Assembly: GCF_000241345.1 (NCBI RefSeq)
Contig: NZ_BAED01000040.1
Location: 62,001 to 126,000 of the forward strand
Reading direction: 5' to 3'
DNA length: 64,000 nucleotides
Source of the DNA: Gordonia amarae NBRC 15530
GTDB lineage: Bacteria; Actinomycetota; Actinomycetes; Mycobacteriales; Mycobacteriaceae
A model generated the notes under the pieces. The model was given only the letters and a program-made list of their open reading frames with translations. It was not told the DNA's origin and did not search any database. This document shows, one piece after another, positions 47,716-56,004 of the stretch (position 1 is the first letter of the stretch; every line of letters begins with the position of its first letter). The position numbers were made by a program, and so were the translations under genes.

Positions 47716-48722
47716 CAGCCACCCCCGACGGCCGCAAACTCCTGCGCTTGGAGATCCGCAACGCGCAGACCCCCATCGAGCGCAAACCCAAGTGGATCAA
47801 GACCCGCGCCACGATGGGTCCCGAGTACACCGAACTCAAGGGCCTGGTGAAGCGTGAGGGTCTGCACACGGTGTGCGAGGAGGCAGGCTGCCCCAACATC
47901 TACGAATGCTGGGAGGATCGCGAGGCGACGTTCCTGATCGGCGGTGAGCAGTGCACCCGCCGCTGCGACTTCTGCCAGATCGACACCGGCAAACCGGCCG
48001 AGCTCGATCGCGACGAACCGCGCCGGGTCGCCGAGAGCGTGCAGGCGATGGGCCTGCGCTATTCGACGATAACCGGTGTTGCCCGCGACGACCTGCCCGA
48101 CGAGGGTGCCTGGCTGTACGCCGAGACGGTGCGCGCGATCCACCGGCTCAATCCGGGCACCGGCGTGGAGAACCTGATCCCGGACTTCCATGCCAAACCC
48201 GACCTGCTGGCCGAGGTGTTCGACGCCCGCCCCGAGGTGCTGGCGCACAACCTGGAGACTGTGCCGCGCATCTTCAAGCGCATCCGTCCCGCGTTCCGCT
48301 ACGAGCGTTCGCTCGACGTACTCACCGCCGCACGCGATTTCGGACTCGTCACCAAGTCCAACCTGATTCTGGGCATGGGCGAGACACCCGAGGAGGTCCG
48401 CGAGGCCCTGGCCGACCTGTACGACGCCGGCTGCGACATCGTCACGATCACGCAGTACCTGCGCCCCTCCCCCCGCCATCATCCGGTGGAACGCTGGGTC
48501 AAGCCGGAGGAGTTCGTCGAGCACTCGCAGTTCGCCGAGGAGCTCGGATTCGCCGGGGTGATGGCCGGGCCGCTGGTGCGCTCGTCCTATCGCGCTGGAC
48601 GGCTCTACGCCCAGGCGATGGCCCGTCACGGACGGGAGCTCTCCCCCGCGATGGCGCATCTGGCCGAGGAAGGCTCGGCCAGCCAGGAGGCTTCCAGCGT
48701 GCTGGCACGGATGGCGCGCTGA
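47712..48722 (+). CDS. lipA: Lipoyl synthase LipA
   Basis: Radical SAM enzyme inserting two sulfurs at C6 and C8 of the octanoyl group on lipoyl domains. The 336 aa product has both iron-sulfur sites: auxiliary [13 protein letters not shown] (three Cys, about 55-66) and radical [12 protein letters not shown] (about 81-88). The terminal Ser ligand is in [11 protein letters not shown] 47712 overlaps the lipB stop in GTGA. Together with dlaT and lipB it forms a compact lipoate cluster (Rv2215-Rv2218 order). It needs the iron-sulfur carrier ErpA-type protein, also present in this window. Confidence 0.96.
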   Translation: MTATPDGRKLLRLEIRNAQTPIERKPKWIKTRATMGPEYTELKGLVKREGLHTVCEEAGCPNIYECWEDREATFLIGGEQCTRRCDFCQIDTGKPAELDRDEPRRVAESVQAMGLRYSTITGVARDDLPDEGAWLYAETVRAIHRLNPGTGVENLIPDFHAKPDLLAEVFDARPEVLAHNLETVPRIFKRIRPAFRYERSLDVLTAARDFGLVTKSNLILGMGETPEEVREALADLYDAGCDIVTITQYLRPSPRHHPVERWVKPEEFVEHSQFAEELGFAGVMAGPLVRSSYRAGRLYAQAMARHGRELSPAMAHLAEEGSASQEASSVLARMAR

Positions 48723-48781
48723 CCGGAACGCTCCTCGTTCACACCTGGCGAACCCGGGCACTCAACGCTGAGGTGAGCACG

Positions 48782-48787
48782 TAAACT
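48782..48787 (+). promoter_or_regulatory. -10 box of the DUF4191 gene
   Basis: TAAACT lies 7 nt before ATG 48795, with no Shine-Dalgarno, consistent with a leaderless transcript. Confidence 0.5.
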
Positions 48788-48794
48788 GGCCACC

Positions 48795-49541
48795 ATGGCA
48801 AAGGCGAAGTCGGCGGTCAGCAAAGAAGAGAAGGCCGCGGCCAAACAGGCGCGTAAGACGGCATCGAAGGAACGGCGCCAGCAGCTCTGGCAGGCGTTCC
48901 AGATGCAGCGCAAGGACGACAAGCGCCTCATCCCGTACATGGTCGGGGTGTTCGTGCTGGTCGTCGCGCTCGGCGTGGTGCTGGGCCTCGTCTTCGGTGC
49001 GCCGTGGCTGTTCATCCCGCTGAGCGTCGTGCTCGGTGTGCTCGCCGCGTTCATCCTGTTCGGCCGCCGCGTGCAGAGTTCGGTGTACAAGAAGGCCGAG
49101 GGCCAGCCGGGCGCCGCGGGCTGGGCACTGGGCAACATGCGGGGCCAGTGGCGCGTCAAGCAGGCCGTGGTGGGCACCTCACATCTCGACGCCGTGCACC
49201 GCGTGATCGGCAAACCGGGTGTGATCTTCGTGGCCGAGGGAAACTCGGCCCGCATCAAGCAGTTGCTCGCGCAGGAGAAGAAGAAGGCCGCCCGCGTCGT
49301 CGGCGACACCCCGATCTACGAGATCATGGTCGGCAACGAGGACGGGCAGGTCCCACTGTCCAAGCTCGAACGCCACATCAACAAGCTGCCCAGCAACATC
49401 GACGGCAAGCGGATCGACGCCCTGGACGGCCGTCTGCAGGCGCTCGGCGGTAAGACCGGCGCCGCGGGTATGCCGAAGGGCCCGATGCCCGCGGGCGCCA
49501 AGATGCGCGGCATGCAGCGCACCGCCCGCCGTCGTAGCTGA
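48795..49541 (+). CDS. DUF4191 membrane protein (Rv2219-like)
   Basis: Conserved actinobacterial membrane protein of unknown function, 248 aa. It has a basic N-terminus (KAKSAVSKEEKAAAKQARK), two transmembrane helices (IPYMVGVFVLVVALGVVLGLVFGA and LFIPLSVVLGVLAAFILFG, about 45-90) and a soluble C-terminal domain with KPGVIFVAEGNSARIKQLLAQ. The C-terminus is very basic (RMGMQRTARRRS-like). It is the homolog of Rv2219 between lipA and glnA1. The start ATG 48795 lies 7 nt after TAAACT (leaderless). A role in envelope or stress physiology is unproven. Confidence 0.88.
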   Translation: MAKAKSAVSKEEKAAAKQARKTASKERRQQLWQAFQMQRKDDKRLIPYMVGVFVLVVALGVVLGLVFGAPWLFIPLSVVLGVLAAFILFGRRVQSSVYKKAEGQPGAAGWALGNMRGQWRVKQAVVGTSHLDAVHRVIGKPGVIFVAEGNSARIKQLLAQEKKKAARVVGDTPIYEIMVGNEDGQVPLSKLERHINKLPSNIDGKRIDALDGRLQALGGKTGAAGMPKGPMPAGAKMRGMQRTARRRS

Positions 49542-49549
49542 GGGCAGGC

Positions 49550-50056
49550 GTGAACAGAACCACGGGTGCCGCGGTCCTCGCCCTCGCGTGTTCGGCCGCG
49601 CTGACCGGTTGTATGTCCGATGACTCCGGTCAGCGGTTCAGTCTGTCCGGGGGAACGTCGGTGCAGATTCAGGTGCCGGGCGGCTGGCAGGCCCGCGACC
49701 TTGACGGCACTGTGCTGCTGACCCCGAAGGGCGACGACAGGGACCTCAGCGCACTCACCGACGCCCTGACCACCACCCAGCTCGGGTCGTCGTCGCGGGG
49801 CGCCAACTATCTGACGGTCACCGGCGTCCGGCAGTGCGACGGCAAGGGCAAGTGGGTGTGGAGCGTCCCCGAGCGCACCAACAGCGGCGTCCGGACCGGC
49901 GAGGTCCGCCGCAAGACCGACGGCGGCTGTGTCGCGGTCCGCGCCGGCTTCGCGCAGGGCAGTGGTGACGATTCCGCCAACACCGCCGAGGCGGGACCGC
50001 CCGCCGTGGATCTCCTGAAGAAGATCGTGGACGGCGAAATCGTCACCGCCGACTGA
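49550..50056 (+). CDS. Hypothetical lipoprotein
   Basis: 168 aa exported lipoprotein with a short signal (AAVLALACSAALTGC, lipobox ALTGC, Cys21). The mature part is mostly beta-like (VQIQVPGGWQARDLDGTVLL, YLTVTGVRQCDGKGKWVWSV), with two Cys (VRQCDG and DGGCVAV), and lacks known motifs. It starts at GTG 49550, 9 nt after the DUF4191 stop, so the two are probably co-transcribed. The stop lies 30 nt from the convergent propeller gene. The fold resembles a small ligand- or protein-binding lipoprotein (LpqN-like in style), but no family can be named. Confidence 0.72.
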   Translation: MNRTTGAAVLALACSAALTGCMSDDSGQRFSLSGGTSVQIQVPGGWQARDLDGTVLLTPKGDDRDLSALTDALTTTQLGSSSRGANYLTVTGVRQCDGKGKWVWSVPERTNSGVRTGEVRRKTDGGCVAVRAGFAQGSGDDSANTAEAGPPAVDLLKKIVDGEIVTAD

Positions 50057-50086
50057 CTCCACGCCGGAACTGGCCACGGGGTGGTC

Positions 50087-51532
50087 TCAGCCGTACTGGA
50101 TCACCGAGGCGTGCCGCTTGGTGGTCCGCGCGTTGTACCAGTACAGGTTCGGTCCGACGAACCGGACATTGACGTTGTCGGCGCTCTCGGTGGACTTGAC
50201 CCGCCAGACCTCCCGTCCGGTGGCACTGTCGTACCCGGTCAGCGCGCCCGGGCCGGGTTCTTCGGACGTGCGGTCGCCCTCGTACACGATGCGCTCACCG
50301 TCGCTGCCGACGATCTTCTGGTAGATGCTGGTGGTCAGCGAACCGAGCTTCGTGCCGTCGGAGAGCCGGTAGATCTGCCACTTCTTCTGGTCGTCGTCGT
50401 AGTCGCTCTCGACAACGAAGGTGCCCGCCACCATCTCGATGTCCGTGGAGTAGGTGAAGTCCGACGATGCCTCCCACACGACCGAGAAGGTGGTCGCCGA
50501 GATCACCCCGCTGGTGTAGTTCGAGCCTCGGTCCTCCCGCTGGAACACCACCGCCGTGCCCTCGGTCCCGTCGGCGTAGCTCGGCAGCTGGATGTCCTTG
50601 ACGTCCTGCAGATGGATACCGTTGTTGTCGTAGAACTTGACCACGCTCGAATAGATGGAACGAAAGCTGACGGCGAACCCGCCTGCGTGCGGTATCGCGC
50701 TGACGTACACGTTCACCTCACCGATGCGGCTGCGCTTGTCCGCTTCCTCCTTGAATACCTTCTGGTCGCCGGCCGAGTCGTACAGGACCGCACCCGTGTC
50801 GAGCTGGTACATCGAGACCGAATCCTGGTTGTCGCGGACGGCGAGCACGTTGCCGGCCTCGGACAGGGTGACGTCGTCCTCCTCGACGCGCGGCTTGCGG
50901 GTCCACTGCTTGGAGCCGTCCGAGCTCATCCAGGCGATCGTCGCCTGCGAGGACTTCGAGATCTCGTCGTACTCGCTGGTCCACACCACGAAACCGTCAC
51001 CGGCTCGCGACATCTTGGCGGTCCCGGGTGCGTCGATCGTGATGGTGCGCAGTTCTTTGCCGGTGGCCGGATCCAGGAACGCGACCTGGCTCGATGACGT
51101 GGCGGTCTGGCCGTTGCGCAGGCACGCCAGCTTCTTGTCGCGGCTGATGGCGCACCACTGCACGGGGACCAGGCTGGGCTCTTTCCACAGCGGTGCGCCG
51201 CCTTCGGTGTCGACGGCCATGATGGGTGCAGGCCCCTGATCCTCCGGGACTCCCGCGACCACAGCCATGTCCTCGTCGGCGGCGCGGACCATCATGTACT
51301 TGATGCTGCGGGTCTTCCCGAACAGCGAGTCGGCGTCGACCTCCCAGCGTCGCTGCGGCTGTGCCGGCAACGACCTGAGCTTGGTGGCCTGACCGGCCTC
51401 GACTGGTTTGACCGTGATTCTCGACGCCGTTCCGTTCAGGCTCACCGGCACTGCAACCGTCGCGATCAGCGCAAGCACGACGGCACTGATGACACCCAAC
51501 ACAAACAGCGTGAAGCCGAGAATTCTCCCCAT
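50087..51532 (-). CDS. Membrane-anchored PQQ-like beta-propeller protein
   Basis: 481 aa protein with an N-terminal membrane anchor (FTLFVLGVISAVVLALIATVAVPV, about 8-31) and a large extracytoplasmic part of repeated four-strand units. Examples are PIMAVDTEGGAPLWKEP, VAFLDPATGKELRTI, IAWMSSDGSKQWTRKP, VSMYQLDTGAVLYDSAG and LTGYDSATGREVWRVK, which fit the PQQ/WD40-like propeller pattern (xAxDxxTGxxxW). PQQ-dependent enzyme residues are not evident, so it may be a protein-binding scaffold. It ends 30 nt from the lipoprotein gene (convergent) and follows the RDD gene on the same strand. Function unknown; presumed envelope role. Confidence 0.82.
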   Translation of the reverse strand: MGRILGFTLFVLGVISAVVLALIATVAVPVSLNGTASRITVKPVEAGQATKLRSLPAQPQRRWEVDADSLFGKTRSIKYMMVRAADEDMAVVAGVPEDQGPAPIMAVDTEGGAPLWKEPSLVPVQWCAISRDKKLACLRNGQTATSSSQVAFLDPATGKELRTITIDAPGTAKMSRAGDGFVVWTSEYDEISKSSQATIAWMSSDGSKQWTRKPRVEEDDVTLSEAGNVLAVRDNQDSVSMYQLDTGAVLYDSAGDQKVFKEEADKRSRIGEVNVYVSAIPHAGGFAVSFRSIYSSVVKFYDNNGIHLQDVKDIQLPSYADGTEGTAVVFQREDRGSNYTSGVISATTFSVVWEASSDFTYSTDIEMVAGTFVVESDYDDDQKKWQIYRLSDGTKLGSLTTSIYQKIVGSDGERIVYEGDRTSEEPGPGALTGYDSATGREVWRVKSTESADNVNVRFVGPNLYWYNARTTKRHASVIQYG

Positions 51533-51583
51533 TTGAGCTACCCAAGCACATGCGCCGAGGCATATGCCACTGCACCCCGTGCG

Positions 51584-52081
51584 TCAGCGGGTGCGGATCA
51601 GCGCCGTTCCGGTGGCCCGGTCGTGCAGCGCCCGGCCGTTGTAATCGTTGATCAGTGCGGGTACCAGGAACACGATGAGCACCTGCCGGGCCACCGCGCG
51701 CACGATCCCGACCGCTGCGGGAGAGGTCTGTCCGGTGACCTCGGCGGTGGCGCGATCGGCACCCAGATCGACGCGCATCACCCGCATACCCGCGACGAAC
51801 TGTCCCGGCGTGAAACCGAAGACCGACACTGCGAGCACACCGATGGCGAACCACACGCCGAGCACGATGGTTCCCAGGTAGGGCGAGCTCAGCGGTGTGA
51901 ACAGCAGGCTCAGCCCGTAGGCGAGCACCCAGTCGATGAGCAACCCGAGGACGCGGGTCCAGCCGGTGGCGAGGGAACCGGGCCCCGACTGTGGCAGCCC
52001 GAGGTCCGCTCCGCGGTATTCGATGCTGTCGGGGCTGCCGATCTGGGGACCCGACAGCCATGATCCGGTTACTCGACCCAT
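51584..52081 (-). CDS. RDD family membrane protein (Rv2219A-like)
   Basis: Small RDD-domain membrane protein, 165 aa, with three predicted helices. It has the Arg of the RDD motif (TGWTRVLGLLIDWVLAYGLS), then TIVLGVWFAIGVLAVSVFGFTPGQ and a third segment near the C-terminus with an Asp (LINDYNGRALHDRATGT). RDD proteins may act in ion or cation transport. It is the likely Rv2219A homolog next to glnA1. ATG 52081 (MGRVTGSWLSGPQ) is chosen because it matches the expected short N-terminus; ATG 52090 is in frame nine bases upstream. It precedes the propeller gene by 51 nt on the same strand. Confidence 0.85.
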   Translation of the reverse strand: MGRVTGSWLSGPQIGSPDSIEYRGADLGLPQSGPGSLATGWTRVLGLLIDWVLAYGLSLLFTPLSSPYLGTIVLGVWFAIGVLAVSVFGFTPGQFVAGMRVMRVDLGADRATAEVTGQTSPAAVGIVRAVARQVLIVFLVPALINDYNGRALHDRATGTALIRTR

Positions 52082-52211
52082 GCGTTCCATAGTAGTGGCC
52101 GCCGGGCCACCCCCTCCCCCGGTGCAAGTGCGGGCGACGTGCCCGGCGATGTGGGCCACATCGGACCCTCCGGAGGAATAGTGTTGACACCGCAGAACAG
52201 AGCCCGTCGAC

Positions 52212-52249
52212 GTAACACAGGGGAAACATGTACTTGACTCCTGGGCAAC
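52212..52249 (+). promoter_or_regulatory. GlnR binding site (two boxes) upstream of glnA1
   Basis: The sequence has the exact GlnR architecture: GTAAC-N6-GAAAC-N6-TTGAC-N6-GCAAC (52212-52216, 52223-52227, 52234-52238, 52245-52249). The first pair fits the known GTnAC/GAAAC consensus perfectly; the second pair has one change per half. The site lies 164 nt before the glnA1 start, consistent with nitrogen-responsive control. The rest of the 330-nt RDD/glnA1 gap shows no other supported feature except a TTGACA at 52184-52189 that could be a -35. Confidence 0.85.
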
Positions 52250-52412
52250 CTCGGCTCCATAGCGTTCTGACTTGAGATCCGCCGCTGGAAGCTCGGTGGC
52301 GGATGAGACAACCGAACGCGACGGTCTCTCATTTGACGGGGACCGCAGCGTCCGCGCGTTTCGCTCCCGGCGCCGGGAAACCGGCAACCGATCACGAAGG
52401 AGTCACCGGACG

Positions 52413-53846
52413 GTGTACAGCAGCAACGAAGAACTACTAGAGGGCATCAAGGAATCGGGCGTCGAGTACGTCGACATCCGTTTCTGCGACCTGCCCGGCG
52501 TGATGCAGCATTTCTCCATCCCCGCATCGGCGTTCACCGAGGATGTGTTCGAGGAAGGCCTGGCGTTCGACGGCTCCTCGGTGCGCGGCTTCCAGTCGAT
52601 CGACGAGTCCGACATGATGCTGCTGCCCGACCCGGCCACCGCGCGGATCGATCCGTTCCGCAAGGCCAAGACGATGAACCTGAGCTTCTTCGTCCACGAC
52701 CCGTTCACGCGTGAGGCCTACAGCCGCGACCCGCGTAACGTCGCCCGCAAGGCCGAGGACTACCTGGCCTCCACCGGCATCGCCGACACCTGCTTCTTCG
52801 GCGCCGAGGCCGAGTTCTACATCTTCGACTCGGTGGCCTTCGACTCGCAGATGAACGGCACCTTCTACGAGGTCGAGTCGGAGTCGGGCTGGTGGAACTC
52901 CGGTTCACCCACCGATCCTGACGGCAGCCCCAACCTGGGCTACAAGGTCCGTCCGAAGGGTGGCTACTTCCCCGTCGCCCCGTACGACCACTACGTGGAT
53001 CTGCGCGACGAGATGTCCACCAACCTCACCAACGCCGGGTTCACCCTCGAGCGCGGGCACCACGAGGTGGGCACCGGCGGCCAGGCCGAGATCAACTACA
53101 AGTTCAACACGCTGCTGCACGCGGCCGACGATGTGCTGCTGTTCAAGTACATCATCAAGAACACCGCCTACCAGGCCGGCAAGACCGTCACCTTCATGCC
53201 CAAGCCGCTGTTCGGTGACAACGGTTCGGGTATGCACGCCCACCAGTCGCTGTGGAAGGACGGCAAGCCGCTGTTCCACGACGAGTCGGGCTACGCGGGT
53301 CTGTCGGATCTGGCGCGCTACTACATCGGCGGCATCCTGCATCACGCCCCGTCGCTGCTGGCGTTCACCAACCCGACCGTCAACTCGTACAAGCGTCTGG
53401 TCCCCGGCTACGAGGCCCCGATCAACCTGGTCTACAGCCAGCGCAACCGGTCGGCCTGTGTGCGTATCCCGATCACCGGCAACAACCCGAAGGCCAAGCG
53501 CCTGGAGTTCCGTTGCCCGGACAGCTCGGGCAACCCGTACCTGGCGTTCGCCGCGATGATGATGGCGGGCCTGGACGGCATCAAGAACAAGATCGAGCCG
53601 CACGAGCCCGTCGACAAGGACCTCTACGAGCTCCCGCCGGAGGAGGCCAAGGGCATCCCGCAGGCTCCCACCTCGCTGGCCGCGGTCATCGACAAGCTCG
53701 AAGAGGATCACGAGTACCTCACCGCCGGTGGCGTGTTCACCGAGGACCTCATCGAGACCTGGATCGCGCTCAAGCGTGAGAACGAGATCGAGCCGGTGCA
53801 GATCCGTCCGCACCCCTACGAGTTCGCGCTCTACTACGACTGCTGA
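52413..53846 (+). CDS. glnA1: Glutamine synthetase type I
   Basis: Main ammonia-assimilating glutamine synthetase (GSI-beta), a dodecamer making glutamine from glutamate, ammonia and ATP. The 477 aa product has the beta-grasp opening with [17 protein letters not shown], active-site blocks [58 protein letters not shown] and NRSACVRIP, and the adenylylation loop [11 protein letters not shown] with Tyr405. GlnE, which modifies this Tyr, is encoded 2 kb downstream. GTG 52413 is chosen because GAAGGAG lies about 10 nt upstream and the N-terminus matches M. tuberculosis GlnA1; the frame to 52272 reads through the leader. Confidence 0.97.
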   Translation: MYSSNEELLEGIKESGVEYVDIRFCDLPGVMQHFSIPASAFTEDVFEEGLAFDGSSVRGFQSIDESDMMLLPDPATARIDPFRKAKTMNLSFFVHDPFTREAYSRDPRNVARKAEDYLASTGIADTCFFGAEAEFYIFDSVAFDSQMNGTFYEVESESGWWNSGSPTDPDGSPNLGYKVRPKGGYFPVAPYDHYVDLRDEMSTNLTNAGFTLERGHHEVGTGGQAEINYKFNTLLHAADDVLLFKYIIKNTAYQAGKTVTFMPKPLFGDNGSGMHAHQSLWKDGKPLFHDESGYAGLSDLARYYIGGILHHAPSLLAFTNPTVNSYKRLVPGYEAPINLVYSQRNRSACVRIPITGNNPKAKRLEFRCPDSSGNPYLAFAAMMMAGLDGIKNKIEPHEPVDKDLYELPPEEAKGIPQAPTSLAAVIDKLEEDHEYLTAGGVFTEDLIETWIALKRENEIEPVQIRPHPYEFALYYDC

Positions 53847-53886
53847 TCCTCGGCCCGGGCAATGACCGGGTTCACCGCAGCCGTGT

Positions 53887-53917
53887 CGGCCCGCCCAGCT
53901 ATTCGCCGGGCGGGCCG
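53887..53917 (+). terminator. Terminator after glnA1
   Basis: A 10-bp GC stem (53887-53896 with 53908-53917), 11-nt loop, 40 nt after the glnA1 stop. The following tail is T-poor. Confidence 0.65.
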
Positions 53918-54014
53918 TCTGCTGCCTGCACCGGCCGGCTTCTATACCGGCGGGTAGGGGTGTTTTGCCTGGTCAGCTGGGGACCAACGGCCCTGCCTGC
54001 ACTGATGTCACATC

Positions 54015-54215
54015 GTGAACGATGTTGTTATGCACCGCACACGGTTTGTCGACGACCTGGCTCCTGGGGACCGCATCGCCATCGAGGGTTGGCGTGGGAC
54101 GGTCCGGAACAACCATCCGCACGGCACCAACGATCGGTTGATCGAACTGGTGCTGAGTTCGGACAACCGTAGCCAGATCGTGCTGAAGGCGGGCGAGGTC
54201 GTCGAGGTTCTCTGA
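54015..54215 (+). CDS. Small hypothetical protein after glnA1
   Basis: 66 aa protein with no recognised family. It appears to be a small all-beta domain: RFVDDLAPGDRIAIEGWRG, then TVRNNHPHGTNDRLIELVL and SQIVLKAGEVVEVL, resembling a Tudor/SH3-like barrel. The strong downstream terminator supports it as a transcribed unit. The start is uncertain: GTG 54015 or ATG 54030 (MHRTRFVDDL), neither with a good ribosome binding site. It lies between glnA1 and the convergent heme oxygenase gene. A nucleic-acid- or protein-binding role is a fold-based guess. Confidence 0.65.
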   Translation: MNDVVMHRTRFVDDLAPGDRIAIEGWRGTVRNNHPHGTNDRLIELVLSSDNRSQIVLKAGEVVEVL

Positions 54216-54232
54216 CGGCGATTTCCGACCGG

Positions 54233-54279
54233 TCCGGAACCCCGACGCCGCAGGGGCGCGTCGGGGTCCGGATCTTTTT
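54233..54279 (+). terminator. Rho-independent terminator after the 66-aa gene
   Basis: GC-rich stem with a single bulge (54233-54248 with 54258-54272), followed by TCTTTTT. It lies 17 nt after the stop, just before the convergent heme oxygenase gene. Confidence 0.88.
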
Positions 54280-54282
54280 GTC

Positions 54283-54933
54283 TCAGGCGGCCAGTTCGGC
54301 GAACAGTGCCTCGTTGTACTCGAATGCCCGGATCGCCTCGTCGACAAGTCGCCGGTGAGCGTCGTCGTCGATGGGCAGGCCGTCGAGGGCGTCGCGATAG
54401 CCGTCCTTGTACCGCTTGAGTTTGTCGATGCCGTCGAAGGCGTAGAACGTCAGCGAGTCCTTGTCGATGCCGTAGTGCGAGATCATCCGGCTCTTGATCA
54501 CCTGGCCGCCGCTGAGGTCACCCAGGTAGCGCGTGTAGTGGTGCGCGACGTACCGGGCGGGATCGTTGCGGGTTGCGTCGATCGCCTCGACATAACGGGC
54601 CACGGCCGGGAGCGGTTCGACAGTGCTGATGTCGACGCCGAGCGCATCCAGGTCGGCGGCCAGGCGCGGCAGCCGGCGCAGGCGTTCGTCGAAGATCGGT
54701 GCGACGACCGCGCGGGCGCCGTCGGCGGCATGGAGGTCGTCGCCGACCTCTTCGAGCGCGCGGTACACGAAGTACAGCTGGGCGGCGAGGGTCCGGTAGG
54801 CCTCGGCGTCGAGCCGGCCCGCCATCAGGTCGCCGATGAAGTCGGAGCGCTCTGCGCGCTCATGCGCCACGGCGGTCGCGTCGCGGAGACTGCTGGAGAT
54901 CGACGGCCGTTCGCCCACGGAAACTGTGCTCAT
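54283..54933 (-). CDS. hmuO: Heme oxygenase (HmuO-like)
   Basis: Breaks heme to biliverdin, CO and iron, for iron recovery from heme. The 216 aa all-helical product is close in length to C. diphtheriae HmuO (215 aa). It has the proximal His in TAVAHERAERSDFIGDLMAG, the distal helix Gly-rich motif GDLSGGQVIKSRM, and YVAHHYTRYLGD. ATG 54933 (MSTVSVGERPSISSSL) is chosen over the longer frame to 55002. It is isolated: no heme transporter or receptor genes are next to it, and it is inserted in the glnA1-glnE order. Its electron donor is not in the window. Confidence 0.92.
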   Translation of the reverse strand: MSTVSVGERPSISSSLRDATAVAHERAERSDFIGDLMAGRLDAEAYRTLAAQLYFVYRALEEVGDDLHAADGARAVVAPIFDERLRRLPRLAADLDALGVDISTVEPLPAVARYVEAIDATRNDPARYVAHHYTRYLGDLSGGQVIKSRMISHYGIDKDSLTFYAFDGIDKLKRYKDGYRDALDGLPIDDDAHRRLVDEAIRAFEYNEALFAELAA

Positions 54934-55026
54934 GATGTCACCACAGATACCAGCCGGGGGCATCGACGAGAAGTCCTGGGCCCGAACTGGACGGAATCTC
55001 ACAGGCGGGTGTCCGGTATCTGAGGT

Positions 55027-56004
55027 TCAGTCCGCCACGAGGGTCGCCACCACTGCCCGGTGGTCGGAGCCCGAGATGAAATGCGTCCGCACCGAGGTGG
55101 CCACGAACCCTCTGACGATCACGTGGTCAATGCCGACGACGGGCCGGTTGCCGAGCCTGCCGTTGGTCGGATATGTCGGCAGGTACCCGGACCCGGCCTG
55201 TTCACCGGCGTCGCTGTAGCCGTCCCGCAGGATACGACGGAAGCGTGCCTGGTCCCAGGTGGCGTTGTAGTCGCCGGCCGCGATGACCGGCCCGTCACCG
55301 AGTTTGTGCAGATAGTCGGTGATGGTGTCGGTGTCCTCGACCCAGTCCCGGGCGTCTCCGGTGGGTGCGGCCGGGTGGATGGTGAGCACCTTGGCCGCCC
55401 GTGCGCCGGGCAGGTCGGTGACGGCCCGCAGATTCTTGAACGCGGTGCCTTCGATGGTGTCGTGACCGCGCAGCGGGGTGCGGCTGAACAGCGCCGACCC
55501 GGAGGCCGCGGCGAAAGGGACGACCTCGGACAACTCAAACGGCAGACGCTGCGCGATGGCGCTGACCCGGGCCTTGTCGAGCCATTCGGTGGTGACCTCC
55601 TGCAGGGCGAGGATGTCGACGTCGCTGTCCCGGACCAGCGATTCCACCGCCCGCACGTCGGCGTGGCCCTTGAGCACGTTCACGGTGGCGATGGTGATCC
55701 TCGGTCCGTCGGGGGTGTCGGCGCTCACGATCAGCGGAACCTGTGTGTACACAAGCGCCGCGGCGGCGACGGCGGCCACAGCGGTCCCGAGCCAGTGTGT
55801 GAGCCCGGCGAAGATCACGACCGCCACGATCGCGATCACGAGCAGGAACGGCACCCCGCTGGTGAGCGCGATCAGCGTCGGCCTGCCGAACGGTACGTAG
55901 TGAAGCAGCACCGCGACGACGGTGGCCAGCACCATCAGACCGGCGGCGCCGAGCACGGCCAGCCGCAGGGTACGCCAGAGGACGCCCCGGAAACCCTCAG
56001 GCAC
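55027..56004 (-). CDS. Membrane endonuclease/exonuclease/phosphatase (EEP) family protein
   Basis: 325 aa protein with three N-terminal transmembrane helices (about 15-35, 48-67, 72-95) and an extracytoplasmic EEP domain. Catalytic blocks are TVNVLKGH (Asn), DILALQEVT (metal Glu), [11 protein letters not shown] (Asp/Asn), VVGIDHVIV and [14 protein letters not shown] (Asp-His). Membrane-anchored EEP proteins of this type may act on phospholipids (sphingomyelinase-like) or nucleic acids; the substrate cannot be predicted. GTG 56004 overlaps the glnE stop by 8 nt, so it is coupled to glnE. It is absent from the M. tuberculosis order here. Confidence 0.86.
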   Translation of the reverse strand: MPEGFRGVLWRTLRLAVLGAAGLMVLATVVAVLLHYVPFGRPTLIALTSGVPFLLVIAIVAVVIFAGLTHWLGTAVAAVAAAALVYTQVPLIVSADTPDGPRITIATVNVLKGHADVRAVESLVRDSDVDILALQEVTTEWLDKARVSAIAQRLPFELSEVVPFAAASGSALFSRTPLRGHDTIEGTAFKNLRAVTDLPGARAAKVLTIHPAAPTGDARDWVEDTDTITDYLHKLGDGPVIAAGDYNATWDQARFRRILRDGYSDAGEQAGSGYLPTYPTNGRLGNRPVVGIDHVIVRGFVATSVRTHFISGSDHRAVVATLVAD

